64,000 bases of DNA from JAAYXE01 sp964391195 (GCA_964391195.1 CAYMLG010000001.1:149478-213477), one strand, 5' to 3'. Counted from the first letter of the stretch, positions 36,137 to 45,527 are shown. Numbers and translations are program-made. The notes: a model not told the origin generated them from the letters alone.

Positions 36137-38067
36137 TGCGATATCTGCTGCTGGTGGTACTACTCCTGGTAACCGCCTGCACACCGACCCCCAACCCTAC
36201 AGTTTCCCCAGACACCGAAACGTCTATCCCAACCGAGACGTTATCTCCTACGGCAGTTCCTTCGCCGACCCCTGTTCCCCCCCGTGTTCTGACAGTCTGT
36301 ATGGGTAGCGAACCGGCATCGCTCTTTGCGTATGCGGACGGTTCTGTAGCCGCGCGGACGGTGCGCCAGGCGATTTATGATGGCCCTGTGGATTGGCTGG
36401 GGTATTCACCCACCCCGGTGATCTTGCAAGAGATTCCTACGACCGATAACGGCGGCGTGACGGCCGAAGCTATCGAGGTGCAGGCGGGAGGCCTGATCAT
36501 CACCGCCGCCGGGGAACTGAGGCCTCTGGAGAACGGTGTTTCCTACTATCCCAGCGGCTGTACAGAGGCCGCCTGCGCCCAGGTATACCCCGGCACGGGC
36601 CCGGTCGCCATCGATCAAACGGTAATCCGTTTCCGCCTGCTCCCCGGCCTACAGTGGTCCGATGGGAGCCCGCTGACGGCGGACGATTCCGTGTACGCTT
36701 ACGAAGTCGCCCGGGCGCTCGCTCCACGGGTCCGGGCGGACCTGCTCAGCCGGACCGACCGCTATCAGGCACTGGACGAGACCAGCGTTGAATGGCGGGG
36801 GGTGCCAGGATACACCCCCTCTCAGTCCACTGCTCCCTTCTTCCTCCCGATGCCCCGGCATGCCTGGGGAAGCCTCCCGGCGGATGAACTGCTGGCTGCC
36901 GAAATTGTAAACCGCAGCCCGGTGGGCTGGGGGCCCTATCTCGTAGATGAATGGACCACCGGCGATCATATCACGCTGTCTCGCAACCCGAACTACTTCC
37001 GCGCTGCGGAAGGCCTGCCCCACTTCGACCGGTTGGTTTTCCGCTTTGCAGATAGTGCCGAATCGGCTCTGGACGCCCTGTTGGCCGGGGAGTGCGATTA
37101 TGTGGACGAATCGGCCGGCCTCGAGCGCTTGAGCGGCCAACTGGAGCCGCTGTCCGAAGCGGGCTCGCTCCAAGTGGCATGGGAAACCGGCACTGCCTGG
37201 GAGCAGCTTGCCTTTGGGGTGGTAAGTTACACTGCCACTCCAACCATCCCGCCGGTCTCTACCTTATTTAGCGGCAGGGAAACCCGCCAGGCAGTGGCCC
37301 GCTGCATAGATCGCCAGCGGATCGTCGATGAGCTATTTGACGGTAGGGTGCCCCTGATGCACACCTACGTCCCTCCGGAGCACCCGCTGTATAATGCCGA
37401 AGCGCCGGTCTATACCTACGACCCGCAGGCCGCGGGGGAGCAGCTTCAGGCTGCCGGTTGGATCGACAGTGATTTAGATCCCAGCACCCCTCGGGTGGCC
37501 CTCGGAGTGCCCGGGATCGTCAATGGCACGCCTCTGTCGTTCACCCTGCTGACCAGCGACGAGCCCGAGAGGCAGCAGATCGCACAGATCGTCCAGGAAT
37601 CTCTGGCGCAGTGCGGTGTCCAGGTCAGCATCTCCAACCAACCCTGGTCGGAACTGATGGCGCCCGGCCCTCTAGGACCCGTCTTCGGGCGCACCTTCGA
37701 TGCTGCCCAGTTCGGTTGGGTCACCGGCGTCGAGCCGGCTTGCTTCCTGTACACCACTTCCGAGATCCCCGGGCCTTACCCTGAGTTCACCAGGGGCTGG
37801 GGGGGCGCCAATGCGACCGGCTACAGCAGCCCTGAGTTCGACCAGGCCTGCCGGACGGCCATGGCATCTCTCTCCGGCGACCCTGCTCACCGGGAGGCGC
37901 ATCTGCGCGCCCAGGCGATCTTTGCCGAGGACCTGCCCGCGCTTCCGCTGTTCGCGCGTTTAAAGCTGGTGGCCGCGCGCCCCGATCTCTGCGGATTGCA
38001 AACCGATGCCTCAGCCGAGAGCGCCTTGTGGAATCTTGAAGCATTTGACTACGGCGACGGATGCTAA
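36136..38067 (+). CDS. Family-5 solute-binding lipoprotein next to an ECF sigma factor
   Basis: The protein is 643 residues. Signal MRYLLLVVLLLVTACTP has lipobox VTAC (Cys15), then a Thr/Pro/Ser linker. An SBP_bac_5 domain follows, with FRLLPGLQWSDGSPLTADD, GWGPYLVDEWTTGDHITLSRNPNYF, TRQAVARCIDRQRIVDELF and the C-terminal LPLFARLKLVAARPDLCG. It is not next to permeases of its own; the second peptide ABC operon begins 470 bases downstream. Several Cys residues (for example SGCTEAACAQVY) may form disulfides. It may deliver ligand to the neighbouring transporter or act as a sensor for the sigma factor. Both are inference. Confidence 0.88.
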   Translation: MRYLLLVVLLLVTACTPTPNPTVSPDTETSIPTETLSPTAVPSPTPVPPRVLTVCMGSEPASLFAYADGSVAARTVRQAIYDGPVDWLGYSPTPVILQEIPTTDNGGVTAEAIEVQAGGLIITAAGELRPLENGVSYYPSGCTEAACAQVYPGTGPVAIDQTVIRFRLLPGLQWSDGSPLTADDSVYAYEVARALAPRVRADLLSRTDRYQALDETSVEWRGVPGYTPSQSTAPFFLPMPRHAWGSLPADELLAAEIVNRSPVGWGPYLVDEWTTGDHITLSRNPNYFRAAEGLPHFDRLVFRFADSAESALDALLAGECDYVDESAGLERLSGQLEPLSEAGSLQVAWETGTAWEQLAFGVVSYTATPTIPPVSTLFSGRETRQAVARCIDRQRIVDELFDGRVPLMHTYVPPEHPLYNAEAPVYTYDPQAAGEQLQAAGWIDSDLDPSTPRVALGVPGIVNGTPLSFTLLTSDEPERQQIAQIVQESLAQCGVQVSISNQPWSELMAPGPLGPVFGRTFDAAQFGWVTGVEPACFLYTTSEIPGPYPEFTRGWGGANATGYSSPEFDQACRTAMASLSGDPAHREAHLRAQAIFAEDLPALPLFARLKLVAARPDLCGLQTDASAESALWNLEAFDYGDGC

Positions 38068-38144
38068 TAAAGAACTTGATCTCCTGACCCAGGGTTATCC
38101 CACCATTGTTTATGTGATAGATCTCACTTTTCCTTGAAAACCAC

Positions 38145-38172
38145 TTGACCATATTCCATTTTATGGTATATT
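38145..38172 (+). promoter_or_regulatory. Promoter of the second peptide ABC operon
   Basis: TTGACC at 38145-38150, a 16-base spacer and TATATT at 38167-38172, in the gap after the sigma-linked lipoprotein gene. Confidence 0.65.
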
Positions 38173-38179
38173 TCCGAAT

Positions 38180-38537
38180 GCGAGTAATACTCCATAAATA
38201 AAAAATAGCTTAACGACGACTGAGCCGGTATAAAACCAGCGGAATAGTATTGAGCACGCCGTACCCGAAAGATGAGTCCATGTGCCCAGATTGCAGTCGC
38301 CATTTAATTCGAATAGACCACTGGCAACCAGCCAGCGGTATTTGTATTTTAAGGGAGCCTTACTATTTCCATAAGGGGGAACGTGGACGTATCATTCGGA
38401 TAACAGGGTGGATATAAAACATAATTTGGAAGGAGGTGATTTCGGCATCTAACTGACCTTATTCCTTTTTGGTTGAGCCTGTAATGACAAGACCAATCTA
38501 TTAACCTGCCTAGTTTTGATTTGCTAACGGAGGAGAC
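38180..38537 (+). promoter_or_regulatory. Long 5' leader of the second peptide ABC operon
   Basis: About 360 bases without a convincing ORF. A perfect SD-like AGGAGGTGAT stands at 38431-38440, 98 bases before the gene start and followed only by six codons and a stop. The actual RBS GGAGGAG lies just before the ATG at 38538. Weak stems (TTGGT/ACCAA near 38469-38495) are present. No known riboswitch was recognised. Confidence 0.45.
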
Positions 38538-40475
38538 ATGAGTACTCGACCTAAAGGCGCTGCTCTTGTGCTTGGCCTGGTGATAATCCTGAGCATGGTC
38601 CTCGCGGCCTGCCAGCCTGCAGCCCCAATCGTCCAAACTGTCATCGTCACTGAAGAAGTGCTGGTTGAGGGCACGCCGGTTGTTCAAGAGCGTGTAATTG
38701 TCGTTACCCCCACTCCCCAGCCGCCCACAGAAGCTCCCCCAACTCCCGAACCGCAGCCAGTTGATACCGTCGTCCTGGCTCTGCAGCAGGAGCCCGACAC
38801 CCTCCATCCTCTGATCGGCTCAATGATGTCCCGCACGATCGTGATGGGTGGGGTGATCCTGGGTTGTATGGCGCAGGATGAGACGGCCACCTGGGTCCCG
38901 CTGGGCTGTGAAGAAGTGCCCACCCTGGAGAATGGCGGCGCGGTCTTTGTCGGCGAAGGCGCGGACCGCCACCTGGAAGTGACTTACAAGATCCGTGAAG
39001 GCTGGCGATGGACGGATGGCACGCCGGTGACCTCCGATGACGCCATCTATTACTGGAAGCTGATCATGGATCCCAATATGGAAGTTGCCGGCCGCACGGC
39101 TTCGATGAAGCTGTACGACATGGTGAAAGTCGATGATACCACCTGGACTGCGGTCTTCATGAGCGAAAACCAGGCCCGAGCGGCGGCTGCCGGCACCCTG
39201 ACGGGCGGCGGCATCGATCATGCCGCTTTCCAGGCTGATTACGATGAATCGGGTTATGGGAACCAGGTCGGCCCGGTTGTGGACCCCGTCTACTGGTTTG
39301 TCGGCGGACAGGGCTGGCTGCCGGTGCATGTCATTGGCGATGTTCCTGCTGAGGAGCACAATTCCATCGACTTCACCACCGTCCCCGGCGATGGACCCTA
39401 CCGGATTAGCGAATGGAACCAGGGCCAGGAAATCATCCTGGAGAAAGTCGATCTGCCCTTCCCCCTGGGCGAGGCTGAAATCCAGACCGTCATCTTCCGC
39501 TTCTTCGCCGATACCGCCGGCGTGAAAGCCGCCCTCCAGAACGGCGAGATCGATGCCGTTACCGGCACCGGCGGCCTGAGCACCGCCGATGCGCCAGACC
39601 TGGATGCGATCGAGGCTGCCGGACTGTACAAAATCTATTACGAGCCCGGCTACCAGTGGGAGCATATTGACCTCAACACATTGCAGTTCCCCCTGGACGA
39701 TGTGCTGGTCCGCAAGGCCCTGTTCCACGCAATCGACCGTGAGACCCTGGTCAACAGGTTGTACTTTGGTAAACAGCGCACCACCGATCTGCCGGTGCCC
39801 CCCGGTCTGTCTTGGGCCTACACAGACGACTATGTGAAATATCCTTACGACCCGGACCGGGCCAGAGAACTGCTGGCTGAAGCCGGGTGGGACTGCTCCA
39901 CCTCGCCCTGCACCAAGGAAGTGGATGGCCAGGTCAGGAACCTGGAACTCACCCTGATCACCACCGACCGGGCAGACCGCCAGGCGGTTGCTCAGGTTAT
40001 CCAGCAAATGTGGGGCGCGATCGGCGTTGGCACCAACCTGCAGTTCCTCTATGGGCGCGGCCTGTTCGCCCCGGCCTCCCAGGGCGGCCTGCTGTACTCC
40101 CGAGCCTTCCAGGCGGCGATCTACACCTGGATCACCGGTGATGATCCCGGACACCTCGGCCTGTATGACTGCAACAGCATCCCCACCGCGGAGAATAACT
40201 GGTCGGGCCAGAACTACACCGGCTGGTGTGACGAGCGAGCCACCGAGCTGCTGACCTTGAATGAGAACGACCCCGAGATCTCGCTGTCGCGTGAACTGCG
40301 CCAGCCTGTCCTGGCTGAGTTCTACCAGTTGTGGACCGATGCGGTCCCGGTCATTCCGCTGTTCTCCAACACCCGTGTGTACGTCACCCGCACCGGTTGG
40401 GAGAACTGGAAGGCCGGCCCCACCCAGTACGCTCCCGACACCTGGAACATCTGGGAGTGGAGAGTGTTTAAGTAA
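38538..40475 (+). CDS. Family-5 solute-binding lipoprotein (second peptide ABC operon)
   Basis: The protein is 645 residues. The signal ends in lipobox VLAAC (Cys near 28), followed by a Val/Pro/Thr-rich linker. The mature domain is SBP_bac_5, with LALQQEPDTLHPLIGSMM, YKIREGWRWTDGTPVTSDDA, GPYRISEWNQGQEIILEKV, VRKALFHAIDRETLVNRLYF and VIPLFSNTRVYVT. It opens as the first binding protein does (Thr/Val-rich spacer after AACQP), suggesting duplication of the two operons. A perfect GGAGGAG precedes the ATG. Confidence 0.94.
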   Translation: MSTRPKGAALVLGLVIILSMVLAACQPAAPIVQTVIVTEEVLVEGTPVVQERVIVVTPTPQPPTEAPPTPEPQPVDTVVLALQQEPDTLHPLIGSMMSRTIVMGGVILGCMAQDETATWVPLGCEEVPTLENGGAVFVGEGADRHLEVTYKIREGWRWTDGTPVTSDDAIYYWKLIMDPNMEVAGRTASMKLYDMVKVDDTTWTAVFMSENQARAAAAGTLTGGGIDHAAFQADYDESGYGNQVGPVVDPVYWFVGGQGWLPVHVIGDVPAEEHNSIDFTTVPGDGPYRISEWNQGQEIILEKVDLPFPLGEAEIQTVIFRFFADTAGVKAALQNGEIDAVTGTGGLSTADAPDLDAIEAAGLYKIYYEPGYQWEHIDLNTLQFPLDDVLVRKALFHAIDRETLVNRLYFGKQRTTDLPVPPGLSWAYTDDYVKYPYDPDRARELLAEAGWDCSTSPCTKEVDGQVRNLELTLITTDRADRQAVAQVIQQMWGAIGVGTNLQFLYGRGLFAPASQGGLLYSRAFQAAIYTWITGDDPGHLGLYDCNSIPTAENNWSGQNYTGWCDERATELLTLNENDPEISLSRELRQPVLAEFYQLWTDAVPVIPLFSNTRVYVTRTGWENWKAGPTQYAPDTWNIWEWRVFK

Positions 40476-40491
40476 GCCGTTGTGGATCACA

Positions 40492-40575
40492 GGAGAGGCG
40501 CCGGCCGGCGCCTCTCCCCCCGTGCTGCCGCCGGGTGAGCGATCCTTTAGCCCCGGCGGCGCTTTTATCTCTTTT
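40492..40575 (+). terminator. Two intra-operon hairpins after the second binding-protein gene
   Basis: A perfect 26-base palindrome (40492-40517) is followed by a second stem, GCCGCCGGG / CCCGGCGGC (40527-40535 and 40552-40560), ending in GCTTTTATCTCTTTT. The second looks like a true terminator or attenuator, so the downstream permeases are probably transcribed by partial read-through. Confidence 0.7.
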
Positions 40576-40602
40576 ACTGCTTGTTTTTAGAGGAGAGCGG
40601 GT

Positions 40603-41697
40603 ATGACCAACTTTATTATCCGGCGGACCTTCCAAAATTTTATAATGCTCTTCTTTATTTCTCTGTTGATCTATTTGGTGTTGAACCTGGCCCCCGGCGG
40701 TCCCTTTGATCTGCTTGCCCTGAGCAATCCACGCATCACCCAATCTCAAATCGACCGGTTGAACGCCCTCCTGGATCTGGATAAGCCGGTCTTGCCGGGC
40801 CAATATTGCCCTAAGATCGGCAATCAAGTAGAGCCCTGCCGCTTCGATCAAGGGCGCTATGTCCGCTGGCTGACAAAGGTGGTGAAAGGCGACTGGGGCA
40901 CATCCTGGACCATGAAGGTCGGGATGCCGGTGACTCAGATGATCGGCCAGCGCCTGGGCTACACTTTCCTGTTAATGGGCCTGGCCTTGTTCGGTTCGCT
41001 GGTCATTGCGATTCCCATCGGCATCTATTCCGCGGTTAAACAGTACTCGCCCACCGATTACGCCGTAACTACGGTCGCCTTTTTTGGCCAGTCGATGCCC
41101 ACCTTTTGGACCGGCCTGATGGCCATGGCGATTTTCGCCGTCGCGCTGAAGATATTTCCCACCGGCGGGGTGCGCACCACGGGGATGGAGGGCGATATTG
41201 TCGAAGCTCTGGCGCGCATTCTCTCCTTTGGTCGCAAATATCCGGAGCTGGCCGGGGAAGAACTCAAGACCATCCTGGATGGCCTGCGACACGTTGCTCT
41301 GCCGGCCATAGTCCTGGCTTTTTTCAATATGGCCCAGTGGACCCGTTTCACTCGCGCCTCGATGCTCGAAGTGCTGCATCAGGATTATATGCGCACCGCC
41401 CGGGCGAAGGGCCTGGTGGAGAGGCTGGTTATTCTCAAGCACGGTTTACGCAATGCTTTGATCCCCCTCGTGACCCTGATTGCCCTGGCGATCCCTGGCC
41501 TGTTCGGGGGTGCGATTATCACCGAGTCGATCTTCTCCTGGCCCGGGATGGGGCGCATGTATATCGATGCCATCTCGAATGTCGATTGGCCGGTTGTTCA
41601 AGGTCTGTTGGTGATCTCTGCCTTCCTGGTCGTTTTCTCCAACTTGTTGGCCGACATTCTGTATGCGTTCGTTGATCCTCGCATCCAGTACAACTAG
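40603..41697 (+). CDS. Peptide ABC transporter permease (OppB/DppB type), second operon
   Basis: The protein is 364 residues with about six transmembrane helices. It begins MTNFIIRRTFQNFIMLFF. The extracytoplasmic loop between helices 1 and 2 is longer than in the first operon and includes two Cys (QYCPKIGNQVEPCRFDQGRY). A further insertion (about 185-225) lies before the EAA loop VLHQDYMRTARAKGL. The next gene starts 9 bases later. Confidence 0.93.
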   Translation: MTNFIIRRTFQNFIMLFFISLLIYLVLNLAPGGPFDLLALSNPRITQSQIDRLNALLDLDKPVLPGQYCPKIGNQVEPCRFDQGRYVRWLTKVVKGDWGTSWTMKVGMPVTQMIGQRLGYTFLLMGLALFGSLVIAIPIGIYSAVKQYSPTDYAVTTVAFFGQSMPTFWTGLMAMAIFAVALKIFPTGGVRTTGMEGDIVEALARILSFGRKYPELAGEELKTILDGLRHVALPAIVLAFFNMAQWTRFTRASMLEVLHQDYMRTARAKGLVERLVILKHGLRNALIPLVTLIALAIPGLFGGAIITESIFSWPGMGRMYIDAISNVDWPVVQGLLVISAFLVVFSNLLADILYAFVDPRIQYN

Positions 41698-41706
41698 GAG
41701 GGCCAC

Positions 41707-42693
41707 GTGTCAGCTACACCCGCTTCTTCGACCACCTCCAAAACGGCAGAGATCGCCGAACTGTTCGTTGATGATAAGAAATTTACCAAGCCCGTAGGCC
41801 AATGGACCCTGGCCTGGAACCGGCTGCGCCGCCATAAACTGGCTATGTTCGGTATGATCATGTTGGGCATCATTGTTTTAGCCTGCGCGCTGGCAAATGT
41901 GATCGCTCCTTACAATTACGAGGAAATCAACCTGGCCCAGTCCTATGCGCCGATGATGTCTCCTGGTGATCCGGGCCGGACAATGCATATTCTCGGCACC
42001 GACAAGCTTGGGCGCGATATCTTCTCCCGCCTGCTTTATGCCGGACGCATTTCGCTCACGGTTGCGCTCACGGTCACGGTTTTTACAGTGCTCATCGGCA
42101 CTGTGATCGGCGCAGCCTCCGGCGCGTTTGGTGGGGCGGTGGACAATGTCCTCATGCGCATCACCGACGTATTCCTCACACTGCCGCAACTGCCGTTGCT
42201 GATCATCCTTTCCAGCAGCCTGAGGCAGTATCCTCAGCTCCAAAACTTTATCGGATCGAATCTGAGCGTGGTGATCATCGTCTTTGTCCTGATCATCTTT
42301 GGTTGGATGACGAACGCCCGCCTGGTTCGCGGCTCTGTGCTCACTCTGAGAGAGGAGGACTTCATCGAAGCCTGCCGGGCGCTGGGCGCCAGCCGGGCCT
42401 CTATCATCTTCCGCCACCTGATCCCCAATTCCCTGGCGCCTATCATCGTGGCTGCAACCCTGGGGTTTGGCGCGGTCATTATCTCCGAATCGGCCCTTTC
42501 TTTCCTGGGCTTTGGCGTCATGCCCCCCGTCCCCACCTGGGGCAACATGCTCAACGAAGCCCGGAACTCGCCCCTGGAGTATCTGTTCGTCCAGGCGCTC
42601 TCTCCGGGGTTGTTCATCTTTGTCACCGTGCTTTCCATCAATTTCATCGGTGATGGTTTACGGGACGCGCTCGACCCCCGCCTGAGTATTTAG
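41707..42693 (+). CDS. Peptide ABC transporter permease (OppC/DppC type), second operon
   Basis: The protein is 328 residues. The start is GTG with AGGAGG 5-10 bases upstream. An N-terminal cytoplasmic arm is followed by QWTLAWNRLRRHKLAMFG, then six helices. The loop GTDKLGRDIFSRLLYAGR and the EAA region EEDFIEACRALGASRASIIFRHLIPN are typical. It ends GDGLRDALDPRLSI. Confidence 0.94.
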   Translation: MSATPASSTTSKTAEIAELFVDDKKFTKPVGQWTLAWNRLRRHKLAMFGMIMLGIIVLACALANVIAPYNYEEINLAQSYAPMMSPGDPGRTMHILGTDKLGRDIFSRLLYAGRISLTVALTVTVFTVLIGTVIGAASGAFGGAVDNVLMRITDVFLTLPQLPLLIILSSSLRQYPQLQNFIGSNLSVVIIVFVLIIFGWMTNARLVRGSVLTLREEDFIEACRALGASRASIIFRHLIPNSLAPIIVAATLGFGAVIISESALSFLGFGVMPPVPTWGNMLNEARNSPLEYLFVQALSPGLFIFVTVLSINFIGDGLRDALDPRLSI

Positions 42694-42800
42694 CAGGATA
42701 AGTTTGAAATCCGCCAGTGTGCGGCGAACCAGCTCTGAAAACGCGGCACCGGAGACCGGCACACCTAAAGGTAAAAGTTCGATGAGATTTAGGACCAAGT

Positions 42801-43328
42801 ATGGCGAAACGTGGCATAAACCTGTTCTCCCTGTTTATAATAGTGATCACGTTCAGCCTGCTGACCATTTATGTGACGATCGCCTTCGCTGCTCAGGATG
42901 TGTTTTGGTTCGGCAAGGGGTTTTCAGAGCGGCCCACGAAGGTCATCGTATACTCTGGAGGGGAAGCATTCGAGTATCAGCCTGGCCAGCCCGAATACGA
43001 TCTATTGGCCGAAGCCGTACGAGCGAGCCTGGCGGAAGGGGTGTACCGCCAGTCGGGGTTGGGTCTGTCGGAGCAATCCCTGCAGGATGCCTACCAGCGC
43101 TTTGTCAGCGTGGAAGCATTTTTCGACCGTCCGGTGAAGCTGCACGCCGGCTTCAATACCGGGCACCCAACCCAAATGCTGTTCCTGATCACCGGGCGGC
43201 ACTCGGAAATGAACCTGGTTTTGTTAGGGGTGGATAACAACTACCGCACGAATCCGCCGGTGTTGAATACGATCGAGCCGGTCCGCAAAGTCCTGATACA
43301 ATTGGGCTTTACTGAGATTTCGCCTTAG
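42801..43328 (+). CDS. Membrane-anchored protein of unknown function in the peptide ABC operon
   Basis: The protein is 175 residues. One N-terminal transmembrane helix (about 8-31) anchors a 145-residue, probably extracytoplasmic domain. That domain has FWFGKGFSERPTKVIVYSGG, an acidic helical middle, a conserved-looking FFDRPVKLHAGFNTGHPTQM and a C-terminal alpha-beta end (LLGVDNNYR, VRKVLIQLGFTEI). No family was recognised. AGGA precedes the ATG. It lies between the permease and ATPase genes, with the next ATPase starting 9 bases later, so it is almost certainly co-transcribed. An accessory role in uptake or in substrate delivery is inferred from position only. Confidence 0.7.
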   Translation: MAKRGINLFSLFIIVITFSLLTIYVTIAFAAQDVFWFGKGFSERPTKVIVYSGGEAFEYQPGQPEYDLLAEAVRASLAEGVYRQSGLGLSEQSLQDAYQRFVSVEAFFDRPVKLHAGFNTGHPTQMLFLITGRHSEMNLVLLGVDNNYRTNPPVLNTIEPVRKVLIQLGFTEISP

Positions 43329-43337
43329 GAGAGAGCC

Positions 43338-44396
43338 ATGAGCGTTAAATTACCACTCTCCCAGAACGATAAAATTCTGGAAGTGAAAGGCCTTAAAACT
43401 TATTTCTTTACCGAAGCAGGAGTTGTGAAAGCCGTAGATGGGGTTGATTTTACGGTTTCGCGTGGTGAGGTCCTGGGGTTAGTCGGTGAGTCGGGCTGTG
43501 GCAAATCCGTCACCTCATTGTCGATCATGCGCCTGATCACTCCCCCCGGACGGATCGTCGAAGGTGAAATACTTTTCGAAGGCAAAAATCTGGTGCAACT
43601 CGCCGAGTCGGAGATGATCCGCATGCGCGGCAACCGGATTTCCATGATTTTCCAACAGCCGCAGACCAGTCTCAATCCGGTCTTCAAAGTCGGTGACCAG
43701 GTGGCCGAGGTGCTGGAGATTCACCAGCAGATGCCCAAGGAACAAACCTGGAAGCGTGCGGTGGAACTGCTGCGGCTGGTGGGCATCCCTGATGCCGACC
43801 GTAAGGCGCACGCTTACCCCCACGAGATGTCGGGCGGGCAGGCGCAGCGGGTGATGATCGCTATGGCGCTGGCCCTTAACCCTCAACTGCTGATCGCCGA
43901 TGAGCCCACCACCGCGCTGGACGTAACCATCCAGGCGCAAATCCTCGACCTGATGCGCGCCCTGCGCTCGGAGATGAACACCGCGGTGATCTTGATTACC
44001 CACGATTTGGGTGTGATCGCCGAGATGGCCGACCGGGTGGCGGTGATGTATGCCGGGCGGATTGTGGAACAGACCGGGGTGAGAGCCCTGTTCGCCAAGC
44101 CTTTACACCCCTACACCCAGGGTCTGATCGCTTCCATCCCTGTGCTTGGCTCGGTGAAAGAAGAACTGGAAGTGATCCCCGGATCTGTGCCCAACCTGGT
44201 CAATTTGCCCCCCGGATGCAAATTTGCCCCACGCTGCCTGGCGCGGATCAACTATGGTTTGAATATTTGTACAGAGGTCGAGCCCGCGTTGGAAACTGTG
44301 CTTCCCGACCATGCCGTCCGCTGTTGGTTGTATCTGGATTATCAAGGTCATGAAGCTCCGCTCAGCGCAGCGGATGCCCAGCCCGTCGAGGCCTAG
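43338..44396 (+). CDS. Peptide ABC transporter ATP-binding protein (OppD/DppD type), second operon
   Basis: The protein is 352 residues. Walker A is GESGCGKSV, the signature MSGGQAQRVMIAMAL, Walker B LLIADEPTTALD, and the switch is LITHDLG. The C-terminal family domain holds CKFAPRCLARINYGLNIC, with the usual cluster of Cys. An extra tail after about 330 (DAQPVEA) is unique to this copy. RBS AGGAGAG precedes the ATG. Confidence 0.94.
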   Translation: MSVKLPLSQNDKILEVKGLKTYFFTEAGVVKAVDGVDFTVSRGEVLGLVGESGCGKSVTSLSIMRLITPPGRIVEGEILFEGKNLVQLAESEMIRMRGNRISMIFQQPQTSLNPVFKVGDQVAEVLEIHQQMPKEQTWKRAVELLRLVGIPDADRKAHAYPHEMSGGQAQRVMIAMALALNPQLLIADEPTTALDVTIQAQILDLMRALRSEMNTAVILITHDLGVIAEMADRVAVMYAGRIVEQTGVRALFAKPLHPYTQGLIASIPVLGSVKEELEVIPGSVPNLVNLPPGCKFAPRCLARINYGLNICTEVEPALETVLPDHAVRCWLYLDYQGHEAPLSAADAQPVEA

Positions 44397-44412
44397 AACG
44401 AAGAGGTGCGCA

Positions 44413-45429
44413 ATGAGTGTTCAACCAGTTGAAAAGACGACCGGAAAAATCCCAGGGAACGGCAAAAAAAACCTGGTAGAAGTGAAAAATCTGGTTAAGT
44501 ATTTCCCCGTGCGGGGCGGGCTGCTCCAGCGGGTGGTGGCCTGGGTCAAGGCCGTGGATGACGTCAGCTTTATCGTACGCGAGGGTGAAACCCTGGGTTT
44601 GGTGGGCGAGTCGGGCTGTGGGAAGACGACCGTTGGCCGCACCATGCTGCGCCTGACGGAGGCCACCTCGGGCGAAGTCTTCTTCGATGGGGTCAACATC
44701 TTCGATCTGAAAGGGAATGAACTGAAGGCGATGCGCCGCAATATGCAGATCATCTTTCAGGACCCGTATGCCTCCCTCGACCCCCGCATTCCGGTGGGTG
44801 AGTCCATCGCTGAAGGGCTGCGGATTCACAACATCGGCACCCCCAAGGAACGCAACTCGATTGTGATGGAGACGTTGAAGAAAGTGGGGCTCGAAGACTA
44901 CCACGCCCGCCGTTACCCGCACGAGTTCTCCGGCGGCCAGCGGCAGCGCATTGGCATTGCCCGTGCCCTGGCCCTGCAGCCCAAGTTCATCGTTGCCGAT
45001 GAGCCGGTGTCTGCCCTGGATGTTTCGATCCAATCCCAGGTGCTCAACATCCTTAAGGATTTGCAGAAAGAGTTCCAGCTCACTTATGTGTTCGTCGCTC
45101 ACAACCTCAGCGTCGTCGAGCATATCTCCGACCGGGTAGCCGTTATGTACCTGGGGAAGATCGTCGAATTAGCCGGACGCGACGAGCTTTACCGCAGCCC
45201 GATGCACCCCTACACCCAGGCGCTGATGTCCGCGATCCCGATCCCCGACCCCACGATCAAGCGCGAGCGCATCATCCTGCAGGGCGATGTGCCCAGCCCG
45301 CTTAATCCCCCACAGGGCTGTCGCTTCCACCCGCGCTGCCCGGTGGCCGTAGCTGCCTGCTCGCAAAAGGAACCGCCTCTCCAGGAGATCGCACCCGACC
45401 ATTGGGTCGCGTGCTGGCGGGTCGTTTGA
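44413..45429 (+). CDS. Peptide ABC transporter ATP-binding protein (OppF/DppF type), second operon
   Basis: The protein is 338 residues from the ATG at 44413, which follows AAGAGGTG. Longer in-frame starts lie inside the preceding gene and were rejected. Walker A is GESGCGKTT, the signature FSGGQRQRIGIARAL, and Walker B VADEPVSALD. The switch position reads VAHNLSVVEH, with Asn where Asp is usual after the His. The C-terminal domain has GCRFHPRCPVAVAAC. It is the last gene of the operon. Confidence 0.94.
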   Translation: MSVQPVEKTTGKIPGNGKKNLVEVKNLVKYFPVRGGLLQRVVAWVKAVDDVSFIVREGETLGLVGESGCGKTTVGRTMLRLTEATSGEVFFDGVNIFDLKGNELKAMRRNMQIIFQDPYASLDPRIPVGESIAEGLRIHNIGTPKERNSIVMETLKKVGLEDYHARRYPHEFSGGQRQRIGIARALALQPKFIVADEPVSALDVSIQSQVLNILKDLQKEFQLTYVFVAHNLSVVEHISDRVAVMYLGKIVELAGRDELYRSPMHPYTQALMSAIPIPDPTIKRERIILQGDVPSPLNPPQGCRFHPRCPVAVAACSQKEPPLQEIAPDHWVACWRVV

Positions 45430-45477
45430 GTTTCCCTTTCGCGTTAGGCCGCTCATCCTCTCGGACCAGAGATCGAC

Positions 45478-45527
45478 GATGCGGAGTGTGGTCGCCCCAG
45501 GTTGGGGGCGAAACCACACTCCGCATC
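45478..45527 (+). terminator. Terminator after the second peptide ABC operon
   Basis: A 15-bp perfect outer stem, GATGCGGAGTGTGGT / ACCACACTCCGCATC, encloses a second G/C-rich stem. It is followed by GAATTTA rather than a long T tract. Confidence 0.7.

Noticed and set aside
38820..40490. Long open frame of 556 codons antisense to the second binding-protein gene
   Set aside because: The explanation is the same: a codon-bias shadow of a highly expressed gene with clear SBP motifs on the plus strand.
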